Assembly (NCBI GenBank): GCA_035529435.1
Contig: DATKWS010000113.1
Span: 29,164 to 93,163 of the forward strand
DNA from: DATKWS01 sp035529435
GTDB lineage: Bacteria > Krumholzibacteriota > Krumholzibacteriia > Krumholzibacteriales > Krumholzibacteriaceae
Direction: 5' to 3'
DNA length: 64,000 nucleotides
Shown here: in pieces, positions 42,286-50,836 of the stretch
How the letters are laid out: every line of letters begins with the position of its first letter
How positions within the stretch are numbered: position 1 is the stretch's first letter
Position numbers and translations under genes: made by a program
Notes under the pieces: model-generated
What the model was told of the DNA's origin: nothing
Seen by the model: the letters and a program-made list of their open reading frames with translations, nothing else
Database searches by the model: none

Positions 42286-44073
42286 CTATGATACTTCGGT
42301 GGATTCGACCAGTTTCCGGTTCGCCAGATGGAGATTCATGTGAAAGCGGCCGTTCGAGGGTTCCAGTCCGACGGCGCGCTCGAAGTAGCGGATCGACTCC
42401 CCGTACAAGCCGCGGTTCGCGAGAAGACACCCGAGCGCATTGCAGGCGTTGCCGTCGTCGTGCCGCCTGCTCACGGCATCCCGCAGGTGCCGCTCGGCTT
42501 CATCGATACGACCCAGTTTCTCCAGCACGATCGCCAGGTTGACCTCGGCCCGGCAGTCGTGCGGCGCGAGACGGTGGGCACGGTGGAAGGCGGCCAGCGC
42601 GGCGGCGAGGTCACCGCTGCGCTGGTGGAGGCACCCGAGGCTCGCCAGAACGAGCGGATTCCCGGGCTCGACGGAGAGGAGCCGTTTGTACACGGCAAGT
42701 GCTCCCCCGTCGTTGCCGCCCATCTCGAGAATCTTGCCCTGGAGCAGGAGAAGGGCCTCGTTGCCTGGGTGCTGATCCATGGCCCGCCCGACGATTCGCT
42801 CCGCACGATCGATCGCACCCATCCTGATGCAGAGGTGCAGGGACCGCAGGTACACCCTCAGCGGCACATCGGGCAGGAACCGAAGTGTATCCAGCGTGCG
42901 CAGCGCTTCCGTCGCGTCGCCCCGCGCGAACAGGATCTCCGCGCGCACGGCCCGCGCTCCCGGCCGGTACGGATCGGCCGCCAGCGCCTCGCCGATGTAC
43001 TCGAACGCCCCCTCGATATCCCCGGCCTCCCGGCACGCAACGGCCGCCCGTTCGAGCAGGCCCGCGTCCGGTCCCCCGCGTTCGATGCCAAGAAGAAAGC
43101 TTCGAAGCGCCTCTGCCGGTTCGCCGTTTTCCAGATACGCCGCCCCGAGGTTGCAGTACAGTTCGCGCGCGTTACGCTCGACGTGGAGCGCGCATTGAAA
43201 CCAGGCGATGGCATTCACTGTCATTCCGGAGCGGAGATCGATCAATCCGCGAAGGTTCAGGAACTGCCAGCAATCGGGTACGATCTCGAGGCAGTGGGTG
43301 ATCAGGCCCCGCGCCTCGTTCAGGTTCCCGAGAACGAACAGCTGAACGGTTGTCTCGAACGCGTAGTGCACGTTCCGGCGGTGCACGGCGGGCAGCCGGG
43401 AAGCGGAGGCGAGGTAGGCGAGCGCATTGCGGTAGATCCGCTCGCGCGGCTCCAGCCTGCCGTAATGATGAATCGTGACAGCGGCGTCGATCGTGCGCAG
43501 GCCGTGCGCCTGAAGGGCGGATTCGATCTCCTCGAAAACGCGGCCGCGATAGCGGATCCGCTCGTCCCTCCTGAAGAGACGGACCTGCCGGCATGCGACG
43601 AAGCCCCGTGCGCCTCCCGACATCCTCGCATCGCGCGGGATCGGCTGCCAGCCGAACGTTGTCGGTTCGTTGCAGTACGTACGCTGTTCGAACGTGTATG
43701 CCGGGGCGCCAGGATGCGAGATACAATCACGGATCACGCGATGATCGCTGCGCGCAATCTCCTCGTCGGCGTCGAGAACCAGAATCCATTCCGTGCCCGC
43801 CCGCGCCAGTGCGGCATTTCTCGCCTCGCTGAAATCATCGCGCCACGCGAGATCGATTACCCGCGCTCCGGCGCCCCGGGCCTCGGCGCCGGTACCGCCT
43901 CCGGTCCCTGTATCGACAACGATCACCTCACCGGCCAGATCCTTGACACTCCCTATGGCGCGGCTGATCCGTGACTCCCCGTCTCCGGCGATCATGCAAC
44001 AGCAGACACCACTGCGCTGCATGCCTTTAATTTTTTTGAAATCAATGACTTCTACTTTGCATCCGCGCGGCAT
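42286..44073 (-). CDS. Glycosyltransferase family 2 fused to TPR repeats
   Basis: 595 residues. Residues about 20-230 form a GT2 domain (VIVVDTGTGGG, DFSEARNAALARAGTEWILVLDADEE with the DxD-like motif, VRLFRRDERIRYRGRVFEEIE). The rest is a chain of about ten TPR units (NLGAAYLENGEPAEALRSF, AVYKRLLSVEPGNPLVLAS, NLAIVLEKLGRIDEAERHL, ALGCLLANRGLYGESIRYF). This SunS/TPR-GT2 type is common for glycosylation of peptides or surface proteins; acceptor unknown. Cys-rich GVCCCMIAG near the start is unusual. Confidence 0.85.
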   Translation of the reverse strand: MPRGCKVEVIDFKKIKGMQRSGVCCCMIAGDGESRISRAIGSVKDLAGEVIVVDTGTGGGTGAEARGAGARVIDLAWRDDFSEARNAALARAGTEWILVLDADEEIARSDHRVIRDCISHPGAPAYTFEQRTYCNEPTTFGWQPIPRDARMSGGARGFVACRQVRLFRRDERIRYRGRVFEEIESALQAHGLRTIDAAVTIHHYGRLEPRERIYRNALAYLASASRLPAVHRRNVHYAFETTVQLFVLGNLNEARGLITHCLEIVPDCWQFLNLRGLIDLRSGMTVNAIAWFQCALHVERNARELYCNLGAAYLENGEPAEALRSFLLGIERGGPDAGLLERAAVACREAGDIEGAFEYIGEALAADPYRPGARAVRAEILFARGDATEALRTLDTLRFLPDVPLRVYLRSLHLCIRMGAIDRAERIVGRAMDQHPGNEALLLLQGKILEMGGNDGGALAVYKRLLSVEPGNPLVLASLGCLHQRSGDLAAALAAFHRAHRLAPHDCRAEVNLAIVLEKLGRIDEAERHLRDAVSRRHDDGNACNALGCLLANRGLYGESIRYFERAVGLEPSNGRFHMNLHLANRKLVESTEVS

Positions 44074-44286
44074 TTCCCGCCCCCGAACCGTATCTCCCGT
44101 AGATCAACGGAAATATTCACCGGGGATGCATCAAGAGACATGCCACGCGCGCGCGGCGTGCGTGTATATCGCGACGCGGATCATTCTTCCGGGGACCTTG
44201 TGCGCGGCGATGCGCGCAACGACGTCCCGTGCCCGGGACGGGTATGGATGCGGTGCGGCGGTGCGAGCGGCGGGCGCCCGCGAGAT

Positions 44287-44607
44287 CTATTTCTTGAAGA
44301 ATCCCCCGAGATACGAAGCGTACTTCTCCGAGATGCTGCTGATCGGGAGCTCCAGAATCTCGGCGACATCGTACGAGTGGACGCGCTCGACGAGTTCCTT
44401 GAGCGCATCGAACTGCCCCTTCGTACTCTTCACGATCATCAGTGCTTCCTCAGAGTGGTGGACCTCCCCCTTCCAGTGGTAGATCGAATTGCACGGGGAG
44501 ATGATATTGATACAGGGAGCCGAACCGGATTCGATGAGCTGCATGGCGATCGTCTCGGCCTCCTCACGATTCGACGTCGTGATGAGGACGATCGTATACT
44601 CCTCCAT
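44287..44607 (-). CDS. cutA: CutA1 divalent-ion tolerance protein
   Basis: 106 residues, the whole CutA1 fold: IVLITTSNREEAETIAMQLIES, APCINIISPCNSIYHWKGEVHHSEEA (split), and ALKELVERVHSYDVAEILELPI. Trimeric cytosolic protein linked to copper/divalent tolerance in E. coli. AGGAGG six bases before ATG 44607 is a strong ribosome site. Confidence 0.95.
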   Translation of the reverse strand: MEEYTIVLITTSNREEAETIAMQLIESGSAPCINIISPCNSIYHWKGEVHHSEEALMIVKSTKGQFDALKELVERVHSYDVAEILELPISSISEKYASYLGGFFKK

Positions 44608-44646
44608 GGGATTCCTCCTGTCGATCGGGAAAGAGATATCCGGGCC

Positions 44647-44675
44647 ATTGTAATCCGATAACCCGTATCCAACAA
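44647..44675 (-). promoter_or_regulatory. Promoter of cutA
   Basis: Minus-strand TTGTTG (44675-44670), 17 bases, TACAAT (44652-44647), 40 bases before the cutA ATG. The MITE-like element begins 14 bases beyond the -35, so the element left this promoter intact. Confidence 0.55.
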
Positions 44676-44689
44676 CAGCGAAATGGTGC

Positions 44690-44910
44690 TATACCTTAAT
44701 CCGTCAATACTGTCGTCGTTGATGGACCGGCCGGGCGCGTAGGGACGGCGGCCGACGGCGAGTTCCGCAGCGCACCGGCACGCCACAACGTGTGATCTCC
44801 CGGGATACAACGCTTCCGATCCGGTGCGCGAGGACTGTTTGAGACGGAGCGCCCCCGTCCCGGCGCCCGGCCACACATTCACATACACAAGAATGACGGA
44901 TTAAGGTATA
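44690..44910. mobile_element. MITE-like 221-bp imperfect palindrome with 17-bp terminal inverted repeats
   Basis: TATACCTTAATCCGTCA at 44690-44706 is exactly inverted as TGACGGATTAAGGTATA at 44894-44910. Inside, GGCCGGGCGCGTAGGGACGG (44729-44748) pairs with 44855-44872, and GCGCACCGG (44770-44778) with CCGGTGCGC (44821-44829); spacings are nearly symmetric and a TCCCGGGA palindrome lies at the centre. The ends start and finish with TA, as expected if 15-bp repeats are flanked by a TA target duplication, the habit of IS630/Tc1-mariner-type elements. No transposase or convincing coding frame inside. It fills most of the 375-base gap between cutA and the phosphodiesterase gene. Confidence 0.6.
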
Positions 44911-44982
44911 CTGTCATCTCCCCCACGGCGCCGCGTGCGGACGCGTCGGCCGTACCGCGCCGGTACGGAGAAAGGACAGTGC

Positions 44983-45489
44983 ATGCTTATCGCCGTTATC
45001 AGTGACACGCATGACCATCTCGGGAATCTCGACCGTGCGATGGCGCAGATCCTGGAGCGGTCGCCCGCACTCTGTTTCCATTGCGGCGATCTCTGTTCGC
45101 CGTTCGTCGTCGAACACCTCGCGCAATTTCACGGTCCCATGCACGTCGTGTTCGGCAACAACGAGGGTGACCGGTACACCATCCGGACGGTCGTGGACGG
45201 CTTCCCGAATATCACCCTGCACGGCGAAATGGGATTCGTGAAGACCGGCCATGTCGAGATCGCCTTCACCCACCGGCCCGAGTTCGCGCGGGGACTGGCC
45301 AGCACCGGGCGGTACCGGGCGGTATTCTACGGTCACACACATCGACGGAAAACGGAGACGGTGAACGGGACCTGGCTCGTGAACCCGGGAGAGCTGATGG
45401 GACTCTTCGAATCACCCGGTTGGCTGCTGTTCGACCTCGCCGATGGGAGCGGGAGGCATTTCACGGTAAAGGGTGAGCAGGATTCGTGA
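44983..45489 (+). CDS. YfcE/MJ0936-family metallophosphodiesterase
   Basis: 168 residues of the calcineurin-like fold with all metal motifs: ISDTHDHLGNLDRA, FHCGDLC, VFGNNEGD, FTHRPEF and FYGHTHRRKTE. Members hydrolyse phosphodiesters in vitro with Mn2+ or Ni2+. ATG 44983 follows GGAGAAAGGA. The TATACT in the right end of the upstream palindromic element could act as its -10 box. Confidence 0.9.
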   Translation: MLIAVISDTHDHLGNLDRAMAQILERSPALCFHCGDLCSPFVVEHLAQFHGPMHVVFGNNEGDRYTIRTVVDGFPNITLHGEMGFVKTGHVEIAFTHRPEFARGLASTGRYRAVFYGHTHRRKTETVNGTWLVNPGELMGLFESPGWLLFDLADGSGRHFTVKGEQDS

Positions 45490-45506
45490 ATGCCTCATCG
45501 AGGCGG

Positions 45507-46478
45507 TCAGTTCCCGCCGGGCGGCCCTGTCCGGAACGTGATATCGGGGCGCCGTTCGTGCAGGAACGCGAGCGCCTCCGCCCGGCTCGGAATGCCGGCC
45601 CTGCCGCCGAGGCGCCGGCACTTCATGGCGGCCACCGCGTTGGCGAAAAGGCACATGCGGTACGGATCCCACCCCTCGAGGACGGCACAGAGGAAAGCGC
45701 CGTGAAAAACATCCCCCGCACCGGTTGTATCGACCGCGCGAACCGGGAATCCGGGGACCTCGATCATGCCATCCCCGGTCAGGGCCATGCATCCCCGCTC
45801 ACCCAGCGTCACGACGGCGGCCTCGGCGCCCAGCGCGAAGATGCTCCGGAGCGCCTCCCCGGCGCCCCCGCCCTCCGATATCTGCCCGGCGAACACCTCG
45901 CTCGCCACGATGAAATCGCACAGCGGAAGAAGCTCGGCGACTCCCTCGCGCACGGTGCCGGCGTCCATGACGACGGGAATGCCCTCTTCGCGCGCGGCGC
46001 GGGCGGCGGCGCGGGCCGCCGTGGGTTCGAGACTGTCGACGAGGAGCGCGCCGGCGGAGATCACGAGACCGAGGTCGACTTCGGGCGTTTCGATGGGAGA
46101 AACCGTACCCCTCGTCCAGAGGATCGTTCTCGCGCCGGTTTCGGCATCCACCATGATGAAGGCGAACTGGGATGCGGCACCATGCTCGACGATCACGGAC
46201 GAGCAGTCGACCCCCTCCGTTACGAGCTCGGAGAGCATCCGCTCTCCGGGATAGTCGTCCCCCACCTTGCCGATAAATGAAACCGAGAGACCGAGACGCC
46301 GGGCGGTCACGGCCGCCGTCGCGGCGGGTCCACCGCCCTGCACCAGGAACTCACGAAGCTCGAGTTTCTTGTTCTGCTCCGGAAAATGCGGAATGATACC
46401 GAGATAGTCGAGGGCCGTGTATCCCAGACCGACCATATCGAACCGCCGAACGCCCGTGTCACCGTTCCGTTTCCGCAT
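45507..46478 (-). CDS. PfkB/ribokinase-family sugar kinase
   Basis: 323 residues. N-terminal FDMVGLGYTALDYLG, the GGGPAATAAVTARRLG sugar-binding motif, and the C-terminal signature VRAVDTTGAGDVFHGAFL with the catalytic Asp. Lid strands (TGARTILWTRG) fit sulfofructose-kinase/fructosamine-kinase-like PfkB members, yet the substrate is not certain. It overlaps the end of cstA by 20 bases when started at ATG 46478; ATG 46436 with a better ribosome site would cut into the first beta strand. Confidence 0.85.
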   Translation of the reverse strand: MRKRNGDTGVRRFDMVGLGYTALDYLGIIPHFPEQNKKLELREFLVQGGGPAATAAVTARRLGLSVSFIGKVGDDYPGERMLSELVTEGVDCSSVIVEHGAASQFAFIMVDAETGARTILWTRGTVSPIETPEVDLGLVISAGALLVDSLEPTAARAAARAAREEGIPVVMDAGTVREGVAELLPLCDFIVASEVFAGQISEGGGAGEALRSIFALGAEAAVVTLGERGCMALTGDGMIEVPGFPVRAVDTTGAGDVFHGAFLCAVLEGWDPYRMCLFANAVAAMKCRRLGGRAGIPSRAEALAFLHERRPDITFRTGPPGGN

Positions 46479-48123
46479 GTCCTTTGAGATGCCGTCTGAA
46501 TGCCGCCACCGATTCGACGATGAGCCACAGAACGAGTATCAGGATCACGGAGCCCACGGCGAGGAGCGGCCAGTGCCGCTGGGCGAGGTTCGTTCCGAGC
46601 TTCATGATCATAGCGGTGAGCGTCATCGCCATCATGCCGATCATGGGGATCAGGGTATAGAGAATCGGCTTGCCGAGACGGTACAGGAAGAGGGATACGG
46701 CGAGCAGCCCGAGCGCGGCGAGAACCTGGTTGGTCGTTCCGAAGAGCTCCCAGAGCGTGAGTCCCGCCGGCTTGCCCTCCACCGTCATCAGGCTGAAATA
46801 GGCGATCCCCAGCACGGCGACGACGGCGGCGATGAAACGATTCCGCAGCGGCCGTATACGCAATCCCTCTCCCAGCTCCTCGAGGTTGTACCTGAGGAGC
46901 CGCGTGCCCGAATCGAGTGTCGTCATCGCGAAACCAACCGCCATCACGACGATGAAACTCCGCGCGATATCGATCGGAATCCCGATCTTCGAGATGAATG
47001 TCCCGGCTCCCATGACGAAGGCTTCCATCTTGGCCGCGAGCCCGGAGGCCGCCTGCCACGACGAGTAGCGATCGAACCATTCCGCGCGCGATACGCCCGC
47101 CGTGCAGGCGAGAAGCACTATCATCGCGAGCAGCCCCTCGGCGAGCATGCCGCCGTAACCGATCGGGAGCGCGTCACTCTCCCGGTCGAGCTGCTTCGAG
47201 GTGGTGCCGGTCGAGACGAGGCTGTGGAATCCCGAGATGGCACCGCACGCGACGGTGATAAACAGAAAGGGAAAGAGGGGCGGCGCCCCCGTCTCTACGT
47301 GATTGATCGCGGGAGCGGTGATCGTGGGATGGAAGACGAAGAGTCCGGCGTACATCAGGACCATGCCGATCACGAGTTGGTACGCGTTCAGGTAGTCCCG
47401 CGGTTGCAGGAGCAACCACACGGGGAGAACCGAGGCGATGTACGCGTAGGTGATCAGGATGAACACCCAGGCGGTCTGGCCGATCCCCCGTACGGGATAC
47501 CGCAGACCGAGCCAGATCGTAAGGAACATGACGATGAGCGCCACGATGGTGGCGGGCGCCAGTTTCACCCGCTTACGGTACACGAGTGAACCGACGATAA
47601 CGGCGAGAACGACGAGGGCCATGACGGGAATGACCGATTCGGGATGATGCGCGCTCGAGAAAAGCGTCGCGATGATGCGCACGAACGTACCCATGGCGAG
47701 CGACAGCACGAAGAAGATGAGGAGAAGAAAGAGGATGTGCGCCCGCGGACCGACCAGTACACGCGTGACATCGCCGATCGACCTTCCCCGGTTGCGAATC
47801 GAGATGTAGAGCGCGGAAAGATCATGGATGCAGCCGATGAATATCGAACCGAGGAGGATCCAGAGGACACCGGGCAGCCACCCCCAGATCACGGCGATCG
47901 CCGGCCCCAGGATCGGCCCCAGGCCCGCGATCGAGGCGAAGTGGTGCCCGAACAGCACGATGCGTCTCGTCGGTACGAAATCGATGCCGTCCTCCTGTTC
48001 GTGTGCGGGGGTGCGGCGGACCGGATCGAGCGCCAGCACCCGATCGCCGAAGAACCGCGCATACCACCGGTACGCGAGGATATAGGCGATAATCGTGATG
48101 ACACCGATAACGAGCGCGTTCAT
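46459..48123 (-). CDS. cstA: Carbon starvation protein CstA (peptide/pyruvate-type transporter)
   Basis: 554 residues, about fifteen helices. Family signatures: YRWYARFFGDRVLALD, EQEDGIDFVPTRRIVLFGHHFASIAGLGPILGPAIA (in two parts), SIFIGCIHDLSALYISIRNRGRSI and GFHSLVSTGTTSKQLDRESD. CstA proteins import peptides or pyruvate during carbon limitation. GGAGGAC precedes the ATG. Overlaps the PfkB gene, so transport and sugar phosphorylation may be co-expressed. Confidence 0.95.
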   Translation of the reverse strand: MNALVIGVITIIAYILAYRWYARFFGDRVLALDPVRRTPAHEQEDGIDFVPTRRIVLFGHHFASIAGLGPILGPAIAVIWGWLPGVLWILLGSIFIGCIHDLSALYISIRNRGRSIGDVTRVLVGPRAHILFLLLIFFVLSLAMGTFVRIIATLFSSAHHPESVIPVMALVVLAVIVGSLVYRKRVKLAPATIVALIVMFLTIWLGLRYPVRGIGQTAWVFILITYAYIASVLPVWLLLQPRDYLNAYQLVIGMVLMYAGLFVFHPTITAPAINHVETGAPPLFPFLFITVACGAISGFHSLVSTGTTSKQLDRESDALPIGYGGMLAEGLLAMIVLLACTAGVSRAEWFDRYSSWQAASGLAAKMEAFVMGAGTFISKIGIPIDIARSFIVVMAVGFAMTTLDSGTRLLRYNLEELGEGLRIRPLRNRFIAAVVAVLGIAYFSLMTVEGKPAGLTLWELFGTTNQVLAALGLLAVSLFLYRLGKPILYTLIPMIGMMAMTLTAMIMKLGTNLAQRHWPLLAVGSVILILVLWLIVESVAAFRRHLKGHAETER

Positions 48124-48161
48124 GTCCCGTCCTCCATTTTTTCGAAGCGCGGCGTCTCGTG

Positions 48162-48190
48162 ATGGTACACGAGGGGTGATGATTCAGCAA
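48162..48190 (-). promoter_or_regulatory. Candidate promoter of cstA
   Basis: Minus-strand TTGCTG (48190-48185), 17 bases, TACCAT (48167-48162), 39 bases before the cstA ATG. No CRP-like site was recognised nearby. Confidence 0.45.
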
Positions 48191-48296
48191 TGCAAATCAG
48201 GGTGAGCATTCGAGCGGTGTGATCCATGATAATTCACGCTTGCCGCAGCCGCACACCATCACGTATGGTGCCAAGTAATCGATCGGAGAGTGGCGG

Positions 48297-48803
48297 ATGG
48301 AGAACGGCAAGCAATTCTGCCCGTACTGCGGGGCGGAACTGATCATCAGGGAGAACGAGGGAAGAGAGCGTCTCTACTGCGAGGAGGAGGATCGGTACCT
48401 CTATGAAAACCCGACCCCCGCGGCGACCGCGGTCGTGACGGATGAGGCGGGACGCATCCTGCTCGTGCTGCGGAATCGCGAGCCGGGCAAGCATCAATGG
48501 GCGCTTCCCGGCGGTTTCGTCGAAACGGGGGAAAGCCCCGCGGAAGCGGCCCGCAGGGAACTCGGGGAGGAAACCGGCCTTCAGGCGTCAGGCCCCGCCC
48601 TGATCGACGTCATTTACCAGGAAAGTGTCTTTTACAGAACATCGCTTCTCATCATCGGGTACCGTTTCGAACGGTACGAGGGGATAATCAGGTCCGCCGA
48701 CGACGCCGACGACGCATGTTTCTTCGAGATCGATTCGCTGCCGCCACTCGCCTTCGAGAGCCACCGTTCGCTCATCGAAACATACCTGAAAACACGCGGG
48801 TAG
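48297..48803 (+). CDS. NUDIX hydrolase with N-terminal zinc ribbon
   Basis: 168 residues. FCPYCGAELI and a later Cys (RLYCEEE) form a partial zinc ribbon; the NUDIX box GGFVETGESPAEAARRELGEETG follows at residues about 67-89 and is complete. Similar to NudC/ADP-ribose pyrophosphatase-type proteins. Converges with the ThiI-like gene four bases away. Confidence 0.9.
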   Translation: MENGKQFCPYCGAELIIRENEGRERLYCEEEDRYLYENPTPAATAVVTDEAGRILLVLRNREPGKHQWALPGGFVETGESPAEAARRELGEETGLQASGPALIDVIYQESVFYRTSLLIIGYRFERYEGIIRSADDADDACFFEIDSLPPLAFESHRSLIETYLKTRG

Positions 48804-48807
48804 ACCT

Positions 48808-49854
48808 TCAAATCCGCAGCCGCTCGAGCGAGGAGTCGGATATCGGTGCGACCTCGAGGATCCGGTTCTCGTCTCCCCGCCTCGCAGCGACCCGCACCGT
48901 GGGGAGATGCTTCGCATCGCTGTATCGCGCCGTGATCTCCGCCGTCCGGCGCAGTTCCTCCCCGTCCGGTTCGCCCTGCACGAGGACGGACGGCCCCGGA
49001 TGGTCCATTGCCGTCAACAGCCAAGCCCCCACCCCGTTCCGTTCCAGGAACCGGTTCTCCGTTTCATCCCGTCCGACGATGATCTTGAGCCGGCCGGACA
49101 GCCTGAAGTGACGCCCCGCCGCGAGGAGCACCGCATCCTCCCGGTGAATCGCGGGGCGTTCCCGGTATCGCATCAGATCCTTGAACCTCCGCGCGTAGTT
49201 TTCATCCGTCAGCGTACACCCGCCCGCCGGCTGCTCGTACTCCCGGAGACCGAACTCGAGGGCGAGTGCCATCTGCCGCTTGCGCGATCTCCCCTGTATG
49301 TCGAGAAGCGAGTCCCTCTCGATCCATCCCTTCTCCTCGGGAACGGTCGGCGGCAGGAGCTTCGCCGAGAGGGGGCGGAGCAGGCACCCCTCGAGGCCGC
49401 TCCGCCGGGCGACCAGATCCATTGCCCGGCGATGCTGGGACATCGGCCGCTGGCCGAGCACCTCTCCGGTAAAGATGAAATGCGCCCCCTCCCGCTCCAT
49501 GCGCTCCCGCGCCCGCTGTAGCATGAAGATCCGGCAGTCGATGCAGGGATTCACATTCGCCCCGTACCCGTGGCGGGGGGAGACGATCAGATCGAGAAAT
49601 TCACCGGAGACATCGATCACCTCGACCGTGATGCCGAGCAGGACGGACAGTTTCCGCGCTTGGGCCCCGAGAAAATCCTCCTGCGTTCCCTCGTCGCGGA
49701 TCACCCGTTTCAGCGATCCCGGCGAGAATCCGTTGTAGAAGTGGAGACCCAGGAGTTCTAAACCCCGGCCCTTGAGGAGACTGACGGCGAGCAGGCTGTC
49801 GAGTCCGCCCGAGACGAGTCCGATTGCCCGTATACGGTCTCCCTGTCTCTCCAT
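48808..49854 (-). CDS. ThiI/MnmA-like ATP pyrophosphatase (tRNA-thiolation type)
   Basis: 348 residues. PP-loop AIGLVSGGLDSLLAVSLL, then HGYGANVNPCIDCRIFMLQRA with a CxxC pair, FTGEVLGQRPMSQHRRAM and a third conserved Cys in QPAGGCTLTDENYARR. The C-terminal half (residues about 230-340) resembles the NFACT-R/DUF814-like domain found with such ATPases. It looks like the uncharacterised COG0482-related thiouridylase-like family; real tRNA target unknown. ATG 49854 has GGGAGCGG upstream; the start at 49887 is less likely. Confidence 0.75.
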   Translation of the reverse strand: MERQGDRIRAIGLVSGGLDSLLAVSLLKGRGLELLGLHFYNGFSPGSLKRVIRDEGTQEDFLGAQARKLSVLLGITVEVIDVSGEFLDLIVSPRHGYGANVNPCIDCRIFMLQRARERMEREGAHFIFTGEVLGQRPMSQHRRAMDLVARRSGLEGCLLRPLSAKLLPPTVPEEKGWIERDSLLDIQGRSRKRQMALALEFGLREYEQPAGGCTLTDENYARRFKDLMRYRERPAIHREDAVLLAAGRHFRLSGRLKIIVGRDETENRFLERNGVGAWLLTAMDHPGPSVLVQGEPDGEELRRTAEITARYSDAKHLPTVRVAARRGDENRILEVAPISDSSLERLRI

Positions 49855-49926
49855 ACCGCTCCCGTGGAACCGGTAAAGGAAATACACGATGCGCCCCCCC
49901 GCGGCCTCTCCAGGGGAATGTATATA

Positions 49927-50823
49927 TTACGAAGAAATCGGTTCACGCGCAAGTGCCCGCCTGAGACCGTGACCGACGACGTTGAAACAGAGAGAGGTCA
50001 CGAAGATCGCCAGGCCCGGCGCGAAGGCGGCCACGGGCGCCCGGCGGATCAGGAGCTGCGCGTTGTACAGCATGTTGCCCCAGGTCGGTATGGGAGGCTG
50101 TACGCCGAAGCCGAGAAAGCTGAGGGCGCTCTCGATCAGCATCGCCTGTGCGAAACCCACCGTTGCGGCTATCACGACGGGTGGGATAGCCAGCGGCAGA
50201 ATATGCCTGAAGACGATCGACACGTTCCCGACACCGAGCGACCGTGCCGCCTCGACAAATCCTTCCCCGCGCAGCGAGAGAAACGATGCACGAACGACAC
50301 GGGCCATCTCCATCCATGATGTGCCGCCGATCACGAGCGGGATCAACCAGAGACGGCCGCCGCCGAGTGAGGCGGCGATCAGGATGACGAGGAAAACCGG
50401 TACCGACAGGAACAGATCGACCACCGCGGAGACGAGTAGATCGACGGCGCCGCCGCAGTAGCCCGCGAGCGCACCGGTGAGGATCCCCAGGAGCATCGCG
50501 ATGAGAACCGAGGCGGATGCGACGATGAGGGTGAATCGGCCGCCATGGACGAGACGTGCCAGGACATCCCTCCCCAGCTCGTCGGTTCCGAATGCGTGGG
50601 AAAACGACGGCCCCTCGAGCAAGGAGTCGAGATCTATCGCATCCCGTTCGTACGGAACCACGAGCGGCGCGAGCACCGAGGCGGCGAAGATGAGGCAGAG
50701 GAGCACCGTGGCGAGAAAAGCCGGGCGGTACGAGAAGAAGCGCGCCGCAAACCGGGGCATGGGACGGGCCGCGGGCGTACCGCCTCCCCACGCAGTCCCG
50801 ATCCGTGCCAGCTCTTGCGACAT
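49927..50823 (-). CDS. Peptide/nickel-type ABC transporter permease (DppC-like)
   Basis: 298 residues, five to six helices, N-terminal Opp C-type anchor (FLATVLLCLIFAASVLAPL), FGTDELGRDVLARLVHGGRFTL and the EAA loop REGFVEAARSLGVGN-type motif (EGFVEAARSLGVGNVSIVFRH). C-terminal part has PTWGNMLYNAQLL. ATG 50823 has AAAGGA eight bases upstream; ATG 50832 gives three more residues. Last gene of the operon; no ATPase gene follows. Confidence 0.92.
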   Translation of the reverse strand: MSQELARIGTAWGGGTPAARPMPRFAARFFSYRPAFLATVLLCLIFAASVLAPLVVPYERDAIDLDSLLEGPSFSHAFGTDELGRDVLARLVHGGRFTLIVASASVLIAMLLGILTGALAGYCGGAVDLLVSAVVDLFLSVPVFLVILIAASLGGGRLWLIPLVIGGTSWMEMARVVRASFLSLRGEGFVEAARSLGVGNVSIVFRHILPLAIPPVVIAATVGFAQAMLIESALSFLGFGVQPPIPTWGNMLYNAQLLIRRAPVAAFAPGLAIFVTSLCFNVVGHGLRRALAREPISS

Positions 50824-50836
50824 CGATTTCATCCTT

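Noticed and set aside
42328..43974. 548-codon plus-strand open frame
   Set aside because: Antisense to the GT2-TPR gene, whose repeat pattern is clear; no start context or domain.
44221..44245. GTCCCG/CGGGAC hairpin after cutA
   Set aside because: Short stem and no T-tract in the direction of cutA transcription.
44696..44878. Short open frame inside the palindromic element
   Set aside because: No ribosome site or family resemblance; the symmetric structure explains the sequence better.
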